From Pseudomonadota bacterium (GTDB taxonomy: Bacteria > Myxococcota_A > UBA796 > SXON01), in contig SXON01000130.1 in assembly GCA_005778355.1 (NCBI GenBank), positions 32,639 to 96,638 on the forward strand: a stretch of DNA of 64,000 nucleotides. Direction: 5' to 3'. The first letter of the stretch is position 1. Every line of letters starts with the position of its first letter. Of the stretch, positions 51,201-59,136 are shown in pieces. The notes below the pieces were generated by a model that saw nothing but the letters and a program-made list of their open reading frames with translations, was not told the DNA's origin and ran no database searches. Made by a program: the position numbers and the translations under genes.

Positions 51201-51549
51201 GGTGCCCCGACTGGCGGCACCAGTTGAGGACCTGTTCCAGCGTGACGCCATCGACGTATTCCTCGACGATGAAGTGGTCGTCGCCCTCGACGAGGTGCTC
51301 GAGCACGTGCACCAGGTACGGGTGACGCACGCCGATGAGGTCGCGGATGCGGCCGTCGATGGCCGATAGCCGACCGGCGTCGCGCAGGACGAAGGGAAGG
51401 ATGCGCCTGACAACGACCGGCTTGCCGGCGGCGGAGTCCGCAGCCTGGCCGCCCTGGCCGCTCGTGCCGAGGTAGCTCTCGGCGACGCCGCCGGTGCCGA
51501 GTTTGCGGTGCAGCGTGTAGTCGCCCACCTTGTGAGGGAGGAGGAACAT
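48223..51549 (-). CDS. Membrane pseudokinase with long linker and TPR-like C-terminus
   Basis: The 1108 residues begin with a protein-kinase fold (about 8-310) that has lost its catalytic residues. The beta-3 Lys is Arg (PVVVRRIL, 45-51), HRD is HYA in the catalytic loop (LHYALKPSALFL, 151-162), and DFG is SYG (VGSYGLA, 170-176). The SPEQ (199-202), DIFSLGACLYE and RHRYQRA regions are kept, so the fold is intact. A Pro/Ala-rich linker (about 330-700), one membrane helix near 705-730, an Ala/Thr/Ser/Pro/Lys-rich periplasmic stalk (about 740-925) and a helical TPR-like end (about 930-1108; YNPVFLSDYARFYVNRGDYA) follow. It is the first gene of a nine-gene importer operon and probably a scaffold or sensor. 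Confidence 0.88.
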   Translation of the reverse strand: MFLLPHKVGDYTLHRKLGTGGVAESYLGTSGQGGQAADSAAGKPVVVRRILPFVLRDAGRLSAIDGRIRDLIGVRHPYLVHVLEHLVEGDDHFIVEEYVDGVTLEQVLNWCRQSGHQIPHNVFLNIATQICNGLEALHGRSGKGSATEHVLHYALKPSALFLTREGKVLVGSYGLARSPTSFPHGGVSAPVPARMEYLSPEQTHPDQKLTPASDIFSLGACLYEVLTLESLFRAESNLQTIHKVRRAEVTSHLLRVKERMPGLDKVLFRALSLNPRHRYQRAFVLREDLRGLMAGYSFASISEDTRAFLAPLLQGSVSSTAGLAGASQPGSGHGGGGYVAGIDSAPDSPEGGDAFDDSPATRIDPDPMATAAVAAQALAERVAKERADVPVGSSAEQTGTANAEKTEWTQTHEGSLPPLEALNRDVPPDSTAAYIAHGSSGGALATPPPSPPTLAPLEDPPARTAPAPGPSGDTPPFFAEAPRTSSPTLAPAPSPFAPPGLARSPVAFGTDGVAAGSLAANAAVHGGTEAADGELIPALEASEGAHDGVVPASSAFDPVVDAAPPPILTAVPLPPPEAAPPVVEAAPPVLAPPPPVLTPKRRSALDRAPPPGQVNKPPPPRKGAKGATPAPVAGGTLSPADGPAPPALSGPAPVPPSPAPPSTVPSAPVASAPPPMLSHSRPLAPPAPRPPRSAPAPDPVFDSPPPSSGGGIFTTALLGGLGLMLLCSGAVWLGYRSLMPDGLPERSAATVAPPAVEAPAAVPANSETARPEVPAPAAAVPDDPAAVLAGLDDPPATPTATAPSTPPVPVAAVPAPAPAPVKATPAAAPAAAPVASTPKASPSATAAPKATTTSTSKPTTSSTTTAKSTSTPPSKPPSTSSVSTSTAAAKAPTTSTPKTTPTSASTASKASAPTTATTSTTAALDVVEEATNLDAYVEAAKKGKLASSDVGLLELVEDTDPQYTRSRALLLMNAQKKGDDAGTKRYLEQIMQLPENQYNPVFLSDYARFYVNRGDYARALEMSQKAEKYWARLPSELVYSKKAEIYEIQAAAWQGKFYKSGEDLELLENAIRGWERFKAHVGTQARADLEKKADTELAKLSDIRSRLQ

Positions 51550-51595
51550 AACCTCGGCCGCCAGGGTACTTTGGCAGGGCTAGCGCGTCAAGGCA

Positions 51596-51601
51596 TAGGA
51601 T
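51596..51601 (+). promoter_or_regulatory. Putative -10 element of the gene at 51611
   Basis: TAGGAT, preceded by GGCA, ends 9 nt before the ATG at 51611, with no ribosome site. Confidence 0.35.
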
Positions 51602-51610
51602 GGTGGTTGG

Positions 51611-52081
51611 ATGTTGCTCCTGAGCTTGTTTGCCTGCGCCTTGCACGCGGTCCACACGGGGCTGGTCGCCGTCGATGGCAACCGGGCGGTGAGCACCAGC
51701 TACAACGGCCAGAAGATCCCGCTCATCCTCGAGGGCGAGCACCTGCTCATTCTCGGCCTCAACGGCTGCGTCGTGGAGGTGGAGGGGGTGCGCACACCTG
51801 CCGGCCTCCTGGTGAGCGACTGGTCGGTGAAAGACGCCGGCGACGGGACCGGCGGCTTCGTGGGCCAGCTGCGGGCCTACGGCAACCGGTTGCTCATCGA
51901 GGACAGAAACACCGGCTCCGTGCTGGCGCTCGACGACGTGGCGACGCTGCAACTCCGGCCCTACGCCGGTCGCCCCGTGCTGGTGGTCGGGGCCGTGGTG
52001 GGCGCAGGCGTGATCTCGGTCGTGGCCTGGCGACTGCTGGATCGTGAGTCCGACGGGGCCTCAGCGCCCCCCGGTGAGTGA
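51611..52081 (+). CDS. Hypothetical exported protein with C-terminal membrane helix
   Basis: The 156 residues begin with a short signal (MLLLSLFACALHAVHTG; Cys9 could be a lipobox). A small beta-rich domain follows (KIPLILEGEHLLILGLNGC, VGQLRAYGNRLLIEDR). Residues about 120-142 are hydrophobic (RPVLVVGAVVGAGVISVVAW), giving a membrane helix near the C-terminus. No family is recognised. It is divergent from the pseudokinase operon with a 61-bp gap and 27 nt ahead of purH. Its function is unknown. Confidence 0.65.
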   Translation: MLLLSLFACALHAVHTGLVAVDGNRAVSTSYNGQKIPLILEGEHLLILGLNGCVVEVEGVRTPAGLLVSDWSVKDAGDGTGGFVGQLRAYGNRLLIEDRNTGSVLALDDVATLQLRPYAGRPVLVVGAVVGAGVISVVAWRLLDRESDGASAPPGE

Positions 52082-52108
52082 TAGGCGCCGGCCCCCGCGG
52101 GAGCCCCG

Positions 52109-53641
52109 ATGTCGCGTCGTTACGCCCTCCTCTCTGTCTCCGACAAGTCAGGCCTCGTCGACTTCGCTCGCGGGCTCGTCGCCGCCGAGTTCACCCTCTT
52201 GTCGACCGGTGGCACCGCGGGCGCGCTCGCCGAGGCCGGCATCCCCTACGTCAAGGTGGCGGATCACACCGGTGCCCCGGAGATCATGGACGGGCGGGTC
52301 AAGACCCTGCACCCGAAGATTCACGGCGGAATCCTGGGGCGGCGGGGCACCGACGAGGGCGTCGCAGCGGCCCATGGCATCGAGTTCATCGACGTCGTCG
52401 CCGTCAACCTCTACCCCTTCGAGGCCACCGTTTTGGCCGGGGCGGACGAGGCGACCGGGGTGGAGAACCTCGACATCGGCGGGCCGGCGATGGTTCGCGC
52501 CGCCGCGAAGAACTACGCTCGGGTGCACATCGTGGTCGACCCTGCCGACTACCCCGCCGTGCTCTCAGCGGTCGCGACCGATGACTTGCTCCTCCGGCGG
52601 CGTCTCGCGGCGAAGGCCTACCGCCACACGTCCACCTACGACGCGATCATCGCCCGCTGGTTCGGTTGCGAAGAGCCATTTCCCTCGGAGATCGCGGTTC
52701 CGCTGCGAAGGATGCAGGGCCTGCGGTACGGGGAGAACCCCCACCAGGCGGCCGCCTTCTACGCGTCGCCGCTGGAGGGGGGCCGGTCGCTCGCTCGCGC
52801 GCGCCAGCTCCAGGGCAAGGAGCTCTCCTTCAACAACCTCGGCGACCTCGACGCCGCGCTGCGCGTTGCCTTCGATCTCCCGGGCGCTGGCTGCGCGATC
52901 ATCAAGCACGCAAACCCATGCGGTGCGGCCGTGCATGACGACGGCCTCGTCGCGGCATACCGGCTGGCGCTCTCGGCCGACCCCGTGTCGGCCTACGGGG
53001 GCATCCTCGCGCTCAACCGTCGCCTCACCGGAGAAGACGCGTCCGCGATCCTGGCCAGCAAAGTGTTTTACGAGGTGATCGCCGCTCCCGGCCTCGACGA
53101 CACGGCCAAGTCCTTGCTCGCCGCGCGTGCCAACTTGCGGGTCCTCGAGCTGCCTGAAGACTGGGCAGAGAGCGAACCCGCCGGTCACGACGTGTCGCGG
53201 GTGCAAGGCGGGTACCTCGTGCAGGACTGGGACCAGGAGCCTGCGAGCGAGTGGCGCTCCGTGCTCCGCGACACCGACGCCGAGGAGCTTGCGGCCTTGC
53301 GATTCGCCTGGGCGGTGTGCGCGAATGTGAAGTCCAACGCCATCGTCCTCGCGCGTCGCGAAGGGGGCGGCCTCGTCGTCAACGGGGTGGGCGCCGGCCA
53401 GATGAGTCGGGTCGACTCGGTACGGCTCGCCGTCGAGAAGGCCACGCGCCCCGTGCCGGGCTCGGTGCTCGCGAGTGACGCGTTCTTCCCGTTTCCCGAT
53501 GGCGTCGCGACGGCGGCGCAGGCAGGCGTCACCGCGATCGTCCAGCCCGGAGGCTCGATCCGCGACGCGGAGATCATCGAGACGGCGCGAGTAGCGGGCA
53601 TGGCGATGCTCCTCACCGGCACTCGCCACTTTCGTCACTAG
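52109..53641 (+). CDS. purH: Bifunctional AICAR transformylase/IMP cyclohydrolase
   Basis: The 510 residues have normal PurH length. The N-terminal cyclohydrolase domain has LLSVSDKSGLVDFA, LLSTGGTAGAL, VKTLHPKIHGGIL and VVAVNLYPFEATV. The transformylase domain has RYGENPHQAAAFY, LSFNNLGDLDAALR, IIKHANPCGAAV, DPVSAYGGILALN and ASDAFFPFPDGV, ending with QPGGSIRDAEIIE and GTRHFRH. It catalyses the last two steps of IMP synthesis in the cytoplasm. A GGGAG ribosome site precedes the ATG. purD lies 2.4 kb downstream, separated by a TPR-protein gene in the same direction. Confidence 0.98.
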   Translation: MSRRYALLSVSDKSGLVDFARGLVAAEFTLLSTGGTAGALAEAGIPYVKVADHTGAPEIMDGRVKTLHPKIHGGILGRRGTDEGVAAAHGIEFIDVVAVNLYPFEATVLAGADEATGVENLDIGGPAMVRAAAKNYARVHIVVDPADYPAVLSAVATDDLLLRRRLAAKAYRHTSTYDAIIARWFGCEEPFPSEIAVPLRRMQGLRYGENPHQAAAFYASPLEGGRSLARARQLQGKELSFNNLGDLDAALRVAFDLPGAGCAIIKHANPCGAAVHDDGLVAAYRLALSADPVSAYGGILALNRRLTGEDASAILASKVFYEVIAAPGLDDTAKSLLAARANLRVLELPEDWAESEPAGHDVSRVQGGYLVQDWDQEPASEWRSVLRDTDAEELAALRFAWAVCANVKSNAIVLARREGGGLVVNGVGAGQMSRVDSVRLAVEKATRPVPGSVLASDAFFPFPDGVATAAQAGVTAIVQPGGSIRDAEIIETARVAGMAMLLTGTRHFRH

Positions 53642-53655
53642 ACGTGCCCCCGCGG

Positions 53656-53661
53656 TAAGCT
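53656..53661 (+). promoter_or_regulatory. Putative -10 element between purH and the TPR gene
   Basis: TAAGCT lies 6 nt before the GTG at 53668. The TPR gene may therefore have its own leaderless transcript besides read-through from purH. Confidence 0.35.
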
Positions 53662-53667
53662 GCGCGT

Positions 53668-56007
53668 GTGCCGCGGGTCACACGGATTCCCTGCGCCAAG
53701 TGCGCTCGCCCGGTCGAGGTGCCGGATGAGCCCTCGCTCGCGCTCCCGATCTGCGCGGCCTGCCAGGCCGCCGAGCCCGAGCCCCTTTCGGCCACCTTCG
53801 CGGTCATGACCGTCGGCGGCAAGTGGAGCCTCGATGGCAAGGGCATTCTCGAGCGTCTGCGCGCGGGTCAACTCGCGGGAACCGATTGGATCGTCCGTGA
53901 CGACGGCAGCACCGTCCTGATTGCGGAGCATCCCACGTTTGCGGTGCTCTATGCCCGCGGCGAAATCGGCGAACCCGTGGTGGTGACCGCCGCGACGTCG
54001 AGGCCGGCCGACACCCGCCCCCGGCGCAGCCTTGCCGACTACGCGGCCTCGCTCGGGCGCGTCGCAGCGGGCGTCGTGGTCGCGGGGGGAGTGGCGGCCT
54101 TCGGAGCCTGGGTCTACCTCAACCGCGAGGCCCTGGAGGAAAAGGTGGCATCGACCACGCTGCCGTCCCTCGAGACAGCCTCGCCGGCCGACACCAAGGT
54201 GGAGGCAAAGGTCGATGCGGCGCCGCAGGCACGCCCGGAGGGCAGCCGCGTGGCCGAGCTGGTCGCGCGGGTGGGCATGGTCGACGAGCCGCGGGCCCTG
54301 TTGTTGGCACGCGCCTGGGCCGAGCGAAGCAAGGGTGGCCGCGCGGCGCTCGATGCCGCGATCGTGCAGGCGGAGCGCGCGGTGGCTCGAGCCCCTCGCG
54401 ATCCTGAAAGCCTCGGCCTGCTTGCAACCTTGCTGGCCGAGTCCGGCAGCGATCTCGATCTGGCGCGCGCGCTGGTGGCCCGTTGCGACGCGGCCCTCCC
54501 CAGTGCCGTTGCGTGCAAGCGTGGGCACGCCGCGCTCCTGCTCGCCAAGAACGAGGCGGCTGCGGCCCGTGAAATCGTGAGCGGGTGTGCCAATGAGGTC
54601 GACCTCGAGTGCCGGGCCATCTACGTCAACACTGCGCTCGCCGACACCGAGCACCCCCTCGAAGCGCTGGGCGCGGTGCGGAAGCTCGCTGAGGCCTGGC
54701 CACAGAACCGCGAGCTGGTGCGTCTCGTGGCGCTCTTGTCGACCGACGTCGACATCCCCGAAGCTCGGACGAGGGTCGAGGCCGCGCGGAAGGAGATCCG
54801 AGATGATCCCGCGCTGGAGTCAGCGTACGCCGACCTATGCCTCCTCGACGGCGAGGCCAAAGAAGGCGTTGCCATCGCGGTGGCGCTCGGTGATTCGGCG
54901 CCGCCAACCCTGCGGGTGCGCGCTGCGGCGGTGGCCGTCGATCAGGGCGACGTGGACCGCGCGCTCGCGCTGGTCGGCGACATCGGCAGCGGGTCCGGCC
55001 TCGCCGAGGGCGTCGTCAAGGAAGCTCGCCTCGTGATGGCGCAGGCTCGGTATCTGGACGCTCGTCGTGACGCGTCCAGGATCGATGCCGCCAAGGCAGC
55101 GAGCGCGTCGCTGGTCGAGCTGGGGCGCGCCGATCCCGTCGTCGCGCAGGTTCGCGCGTTGATCGCTCGGCTCGCGGGCGACGCCAGCGAGGAGTCGCGC
55201 GCGTGGTCGTCCATGGACACGTCCTTGCGGAAGGGGGCAGAGCTGGCTCGGGTGCTCGACACCCAGGTTGCCCTGGGGATCCAGGCGCGTCAGCCGGTGA
55301 GCGACCTCGTACCTCTCGCCGAGGCTGCGCGCCGGGCCGATCTTTCGGCGCCGGAGCCGCATCTCTGGCTCGCCAGGGCGCACCTCGAGGGCCACAACCC
55401 CGCCCAGGCGATGGACGTTCTGCTCGGCTCCATCATCCAGGTGGATGGTCAGGCGGCGCGGCGGCGGCCTGGGCTGTCGGCGCTGTCGGCCGGGGACCCC
55501 GCGAAGGAGGTCAAGGCCCTCCTGGAGAGCGGTGTCGGTAACGACGCCACCTTTGGACGGACGTACCACCTCGCGCTCGCCACCATAGCCTGGCTGGGCG
55601 GCGATGTGCCCGGGGCCCGCCGCGCGCTCGATGCTGCCGGGGGCATCGAGGATGATCCCACGGCGATTGCCTTGCGCGCACGCTTGAAGCTGGCCTCCCG
55701 GGACGCCGACGGTGCCGTTGCCGATCTCCTGCACGTGGTGCAACAGCGACCCAAGCAGGGCGAGTTCTTGCTTGCGCTGGTGAGCGCCCTTGTCGCGACT
55801 CGTGCCTACGATGAGGCTCGGACACACATCGACTCTGTGTCTGCCTCGCCGCTCACCTCCGCTATGGTGCCAAACGTACGCGCCGAAGTGCGCGCGCATA
55901 CGGGCGAGACGGAGGCCGCCAAGCGTGACTTCGCCGAGGCGATCAAGCGCGATCCCTTCGACGCCCGAGCGCGGGTCAGGCTACGGGAGCTGGCCCCTGA
56001 GGGTTGA
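53668..56007 (+). CDS. Zinc-ribbon/GYF_2-like N-terminus, membrane helix and TPR protein
   Basis: The 779 residues start at a GTG. Residues about 9-33 hold a four-Cys zinc ribbon (CAKC and CAAC, 20 residues between the pairs). A small domain follows with KWSLDGKGILERLRAGQLAG, resembling a GYF_2/DUF4339-type module. One membrane helix lies at about 132-151 (VAAGVVVAGGVAAFGAWVYL). The remaining 600 residues are a long Ala/Leu/Arg-rich array of TPR-like hairpins. The N-terminus should be cytoplasmic and the TPR array periplasmic. The gene sits between purH and purD in the same orientation, with 12 nt to purD. No functional link to purine synthesis is evident from the protein itself. Confidence 0.78.
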   Translation: MPRVTRIPCAKCARPVEVPDEPSLALPICAACQAAEPEPLSATFAVMTVGGKWSLDGKGILERLRAGQLAGTDWIVRDDGSTVLIAEHPTFAVLYARGEIGEPVVVTAATSRPADTRPRRSLADYAASLGRVAAGVVVAGGVAAFGAWVYLNREALEEKVASTTLPSLETASPADTKVEAKVDAAPQARPEGSRVAELVARVGMVDEPRALLLARAWAERSKGGRAALDAAIVQAERAVARAPRDPESLGLLATLLAESGSDLDLARALVARCDAALPSAVACKRGHAALLLAKNEAAAAREIVSGCANEVDLECRAIYVNTALADTEHPLEALGAVRKLAEAWPQNRELVRLVALLSTDVDIPEARTRVEAARKEIRDDPALESAYADLCLLDGEAKEGVAIAVALGDSAPPTLRVRAAAVAVDQGDVDRALALVGDIGSGSGLAEGVVKEARLVMAQARYLDARRDASRIDAAKAASASLVELGRADPVVAQVRALIARLAGDASEESRAWSSMDTSLRKGAELARVLDTQVALGIQARQPVSDLVPLAEAARRADLSAPEPHLWLARAHLEGHNPAQAMDVLLGSIIQVDGQAARRRPGLSALSAGDPAKEVKALLESGVGNDATFGRTYHLALATIAWLGGDVPGARRALDAAGGIEDDPTAIALRARLKLASRDADGAVADLLHVVQQRPKQGEFLLALVSALVATRAYDEARTHIDSVSASPLTSAMVPNVRAEVRAHTGETEAAKRDFAEAIKRDPFDARARVRLRELAPEG

Positions 56008-56019
56008 GGAGAGCGCGGC

Positions 56020-57210
56020 ATGCGGATTGTCTTGGTCGGCGGCGGTGGCCGCGAGCATGCCCTTGCGCGGGCGATGGCGCGCCACGGGCACGCCGTTCAC
56101 TTCACCCACGACAACCCCGGATTTGTGGGCCTGGGCGAGCGGACTGTCGCCGATCCCATGGCCGCAGCGCGGCACCTGTCTGCTGAGCTGGTGGTTGTCG
56201 GGCCCGAAGCGCCGCTCGCCGAAGGGCTCGTCGATCACCTGGAGGCCGAGGGTTTCCTCGCCTTCGGACCCTCGGCCGCCGCAGCGCGCCTTGAAAGCTC
56301 CAAGATCTTCACCAAGTCGCTCGCCACCCGGCACGGACTGCCTACGGCCGAGGCGCGGGTGGTGCGCCGAGGCGACCGCTTGACCCTGGATCGACCCTGG
56401 GTCGTCAAGCTCGATGGGCTCGCCGCCGGGAAGGGGGTCTGGGTGCCCGACAGCGTGGCTGCCACCGAGGCGGCGCTCGACGAGGCCTTCGCCGCGCGTC
56501 CCGACGCCGATGTGCTTCTCGAGGAGCGGCTGGAGGGTCCGGAGCTCTCCGTGCTCGGCATCGCCGATGGCACGCGCGTTGTCCCCCTGCTCCCCGCGCG
56601 CGACCACAAACGCCGATTCGACGGCGATCTCGGTCCGAACACCGGTGGCATGGGGGCCATCGCGCCGGTGAGCGTGCCCGAGGCCACGCTGGCAACCTGC
56701 CACGATGTGCTGCGGCGGGCCGTGCTCGGCATGAAGGCCGATGGCGTGCCTTTCCGTGGCGTCCTCTACGGCGGCTTCATGCTCACCGACAGCGGCCCCA
56801 AGCTGCTGGAGTTCAACGTGCGCTTTGGCGACCCGGAGTGCCAACCCCTGATGACCCTCCTCGACGAGGATCCCGTGCCCTGGTTCCTCGGCGCCGCCCG
56901 GGGTGAGCTGCCGGGGGAGCGACTGCGGTTCTCGTCGCGACACGCCTGTTGCGTAGTGGTGTCGGGGGCCGACTACCCGGCGCGCGGCGCCCACGCGACC
57001 ATCACCCAGCTCCCGAGAGACAGCGACGACCTCGTCGTCTACCATGCCGGCACATCAAGTCACGACGGTGCGCTCTGGGCCACCGGGGGCCGCGTCCTGG
57101 GTGTCACCGGGCTGGGTCCGAGCGCCGAGGCGGCACGCAGCAGGGCCTACCAGGGTGTGGCCGAGGTGCGTTTCGCGGGCGCGGCCTGGCGCGGCGACAT
57201 CGGCCTGTAG
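56020..57210 (+). CDS. purD: Phosphoribosylamine-glycine ligase (GAR synthetase)
   Basis: The 396 residues contain VLVGGGGREHALARAM at the N-terminus, HDNPGF, VVVGPEAPLAEGLVD, FGPSAAAARLESSKIFTK, VKLDGLAAGKGVWV, RDHKRRFDGDLGPNTGGMGA and LLEFNVRFGDPECQ, the ATP-grasp and GARS signatures in order. It is 25-30 residues shorter than usual because the C-terminal subdomain is reduced. It makes glycinamide ribonucleotide, the second step of IMP synthesis. A GAGGAGA ribosome site precedes the ATG. The next gene starts directly after the stop. Confidence 0.97.
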   Translation: MRIVLVGGGGREHALARAMARHGHAVHFTHDNPGFVGLGERTVADPMAAARHLSAELVVVGPEAPLAEGLVDHLEAEGFLAFGPSAAAARLESSKIFTKSLATRHGLPTAEARVVRRGDRLTLDRPWVVKLDGLAAGKGVWVPDSVAATEAALDEAFAARPDADVLLEERLEGPELSVLGIADGTRVVPLLPARDHKRRFDGDLGPNTGGMGAIAPVSVPEATLATCHDVLRRAVLGMKADGVPFRGVLYGGFMLTDSGPKLLEFNVRFGDPECQPLMTLLDEDPVPWFLGAARGELPGERLRFSSRHACCVVVSGADYPARGAHATITQLPRDSDDLVVYHAGTSSHDGALWATGGRVLGVTGLGPSAEAARSRAYQGVAEVRFAGAAWRGDIGL

Positions 57211-57870
57211 GTGAGTGGCGCGCTTGGACGGCTCGACGTGGCCTCGCCGGCGCCGGGGCTGTCTGTCTTGCAGCCGACGAGGGGGTATCGGTTCGGGGTG
57301 GAGGTGTACGCCCTCGCGCATTTCGCCCTCGGCTTACCCGCCCGTCGCGCCATCGACCTCGGCGCCGGAAGCGGAATCGTGGGGCTCTTGTTGGCTCACG
57401 CCGGTCTGGACGTGGAGGCAGTTGAACGGGACCGGGCGTGGACCGCGCTCGCCCGCGTCAATGCACGACTGTCGCGACGGGAGCTGCCCGTGCACCACCT
57501 CGCGGTGCGCCGGGGGACCGTTCCCTCACTCAAACGGGCCGACGTCGTGGTCACGAACCCGCCGTGGTTTTTCCCCGCCGAGGGTCCCGTCTCGCCTGAC
57601 CGCCACAAGGCGACGGCTCGAACCATGTCGATCGCGACGGTTGCCGACTTCGTCGACACCGGGCTCCAGCTCGCGCCGCGTGTTTGCGTGGTCACGCGGG
57701 TGGAGAGGGAGCCGATGTTGTCGCGACCCGGTACCCACGTGGCGCGTCGGGCACGCCTTGGCTCCAAGCTGATCCTGGCCGAGGTGCGAGCGGGGGAGGG
57801 GACCCGCGCCGACGAGGTGCTCGACCTCGACGCTGCCTACCGGCGCTTCAGTCGCGAAAGGGTCGTGTGA
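57211..57870 (+). CDS. TrmN6-like N6-adenine methyltransferase
   Basis: The 219-residue protein begins at a GTG immediately after the purD stop. It is a class I SAM methyltransferase: AIDLGAGSGIVGLLLAHAG is motif I, VEAVERDRAWTALARVNA the ribose-binding end of strand 2, and VVTNPPWFFP the NPPW/F catalytic motif of N6-adenine methylases. The sequence LSVLQPTRGYRFGVEVYALAHF before motif I is that of the YfiC/TrmN6 family, which methylates A37 of tRNA1(Val). Its 3' end overlaps the convergent DUF2314 gene by 23 bp. Confidence 0.88.
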   Translation: MSGALGRLDVASPAPGLSVLQPTRGYRFGVEVYALAHFALGLPARRAIDLGAGSGIVGLLLAHAGLDVEAVERDRAWTALARVNARLSRRELPVHHLAVRRGTVPSLKRADVVVTNPPWFFPAEGPVSPDRHKATARTMSIATVADFVDTGLQLAPRVCVVTRVEREPMLSRPGTHVARRARLGSKLILAEVRAGEGTRADEVLDLDAAYRRFSRERVV

Positions 57871-59095
57871 CGTTGCCCTCTTTGCTGCCGTCGGCTTTCT
57901 TCCACACGAAGTCGTAGATGTCGGCGACGTTGACCGCGACGGTGTCGCCCTTGTGGAGGCCGTTGACGTCGTAGGGTTCCGTGGCCAGTCGGCCCCCCAT
58001 TCCCCGGTCGTCCCAGCGATCGACCTCGACCCAGAGGTATTCGCTGCCGCCGCTTCGATTGCGGAAGGGCACGCTCACCGCGATCACCTCGTTGTCGGCA
58101 AGGCCCTGCTGGAAGGCCGCGCGCAACGGGCCAGCCAGCGCGGCGCGCACGGCGGCGCGGGCCTCGGACAGCGTGGACGGCGCCTCCGCCACGGCTGCAG
58201 CTGGGGGTGCGGCGGTCGCCATCGGGGGAGCCTCGTCCGTCTCGCGCGGCGCGGGCTCGTCGACCGGGACGGTGATGGAGCCCTCGAAGTTCACTTTCAG
58301 CACCGCGGCGGTGGGGTCCTCGGCCGAGGGTGAGACGAACTCCAAGGTGGCGGTGCCCACCGCGCTCTCGGCGTCGATGTTCACGCTGCTGCCGAAGTCG
58401 CCCATGGGGTGCAAGGTGGTGGCGATAGCACCAAGCGCCCAGCCAACGTCGGGGGCTACGGCAGCATCGACCTCGGGGACCAGCAACTCGAAGTCGCCGT
58501 AGCGTCGCAAGCCGCGGGTGGTGACCGACACCACGGGGTCGTCGTCGGTCTCGGCGTCGTCTTCGATGACGAACCAGCTGTCGATGGGGCCGCGGGGGTC
58601 GCGGGAGATCCACGCCTCGGCGCTGAAGAGGCTCTGCGTGTCGAGGTCTTCGACCCACCCGCCGTTGCCGTGCGCGAGCTCGGCGAACGCGCCGTGCGCG
58701 GCGGCGAAGGTGTCGATCGCCCGTTCGCGCGGCGAGGCGAACCAGGCGAGGACCACCATCTGCGAGGCGGCGAGCGGAGCGGGGTCGTCGATGCCCACGC
58801 CATAGGCGGCCACGAAGTCGGCGTCGGGGATGCCAAAATCGGCGCCACCCAGTCCCATGATCCGCTGGGGGGTGGCCACGTGGTCGGAAAAGCCATCGCT
58901 CGACTCGATGGCCGCGAGCGCGGAGTCCAGCGCGTCGAGTTCGTGGTTGGAGCAGGTGGGGCTGCAGTAGTAGGCGAGCGCAAAACGCGCGTCGGGGGGC
59001 ACCGGCAGCATGGGCGTCTGCGCTTCCGCGTTGGCCAAGGCGAGGGCGGCGAGAATCACGATCATCGGTACGACTGCCGCCGGCATCGTATTCAC
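57848..59095 (-). CDS. Secreted protein with C-terminal DUF2314-like domain
   Basis: The GTG at 59095 is preferred: AGGAG lies 8 nt upstream and it gives a signal peptide (PMIVILAALALANAEA, cleavage near residue 25). The product is 415 residues. The N-terminal 200 or so are alpha/beta, with CSPTCSNHELDALDSAL and LGGADFGIPDADF. A Pro/Ala linker follows (about residues 285-315). The C-terminal 90 residues have PFRNRSGGSEYLWVEVDRWD and GLHKGDTVAVNVADIYDFVW, the DUF2314/YegJ pattern. The role of that domain is not established. It is divergent from the glucosaminidase gene. Confidence 0.78.
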   Translation of the reverse strand: MNTMPAAVVPMIVILAALALANAEAQTPMLPVPPDARFALAYYCSPTCSNHELDALDSALAAIESSDGFSDHVATPQRIMGLGGADFGIPDADFVAAYGVGIDDPAPLAASQMVVLAWFASPRERAIDTFAAAHGAFAELAHGNGGWVEDLDTQSLFSAEAWISRDPRGPIDSWFVIEDDAETDDDPVVSVTTRGLRRYGDFELLVPEVDAAVAPDVGWALGAIATTLHPMGDFGSSVNIDAESAVGTATLEFVSPSAEDPTAAVLKVNFEGSITVPVDEPAPRETDEAPPMATAAPPAAAVAEAPSTLSEARAAVRAALAGPLRAAFQQGLADNEVIAVSVPFRNRSGGSEYLWVEVDRWDDRGMGGRLATEPYDVNGLHKGDTVAVNVADIYDFVWKKADGSKEGNVTRPFRD

Positions 59096-59136
59096 GCGGA
59101 CCGCTCCTGGCCCGGTCGGTCGCTCTTGACGCGTCA

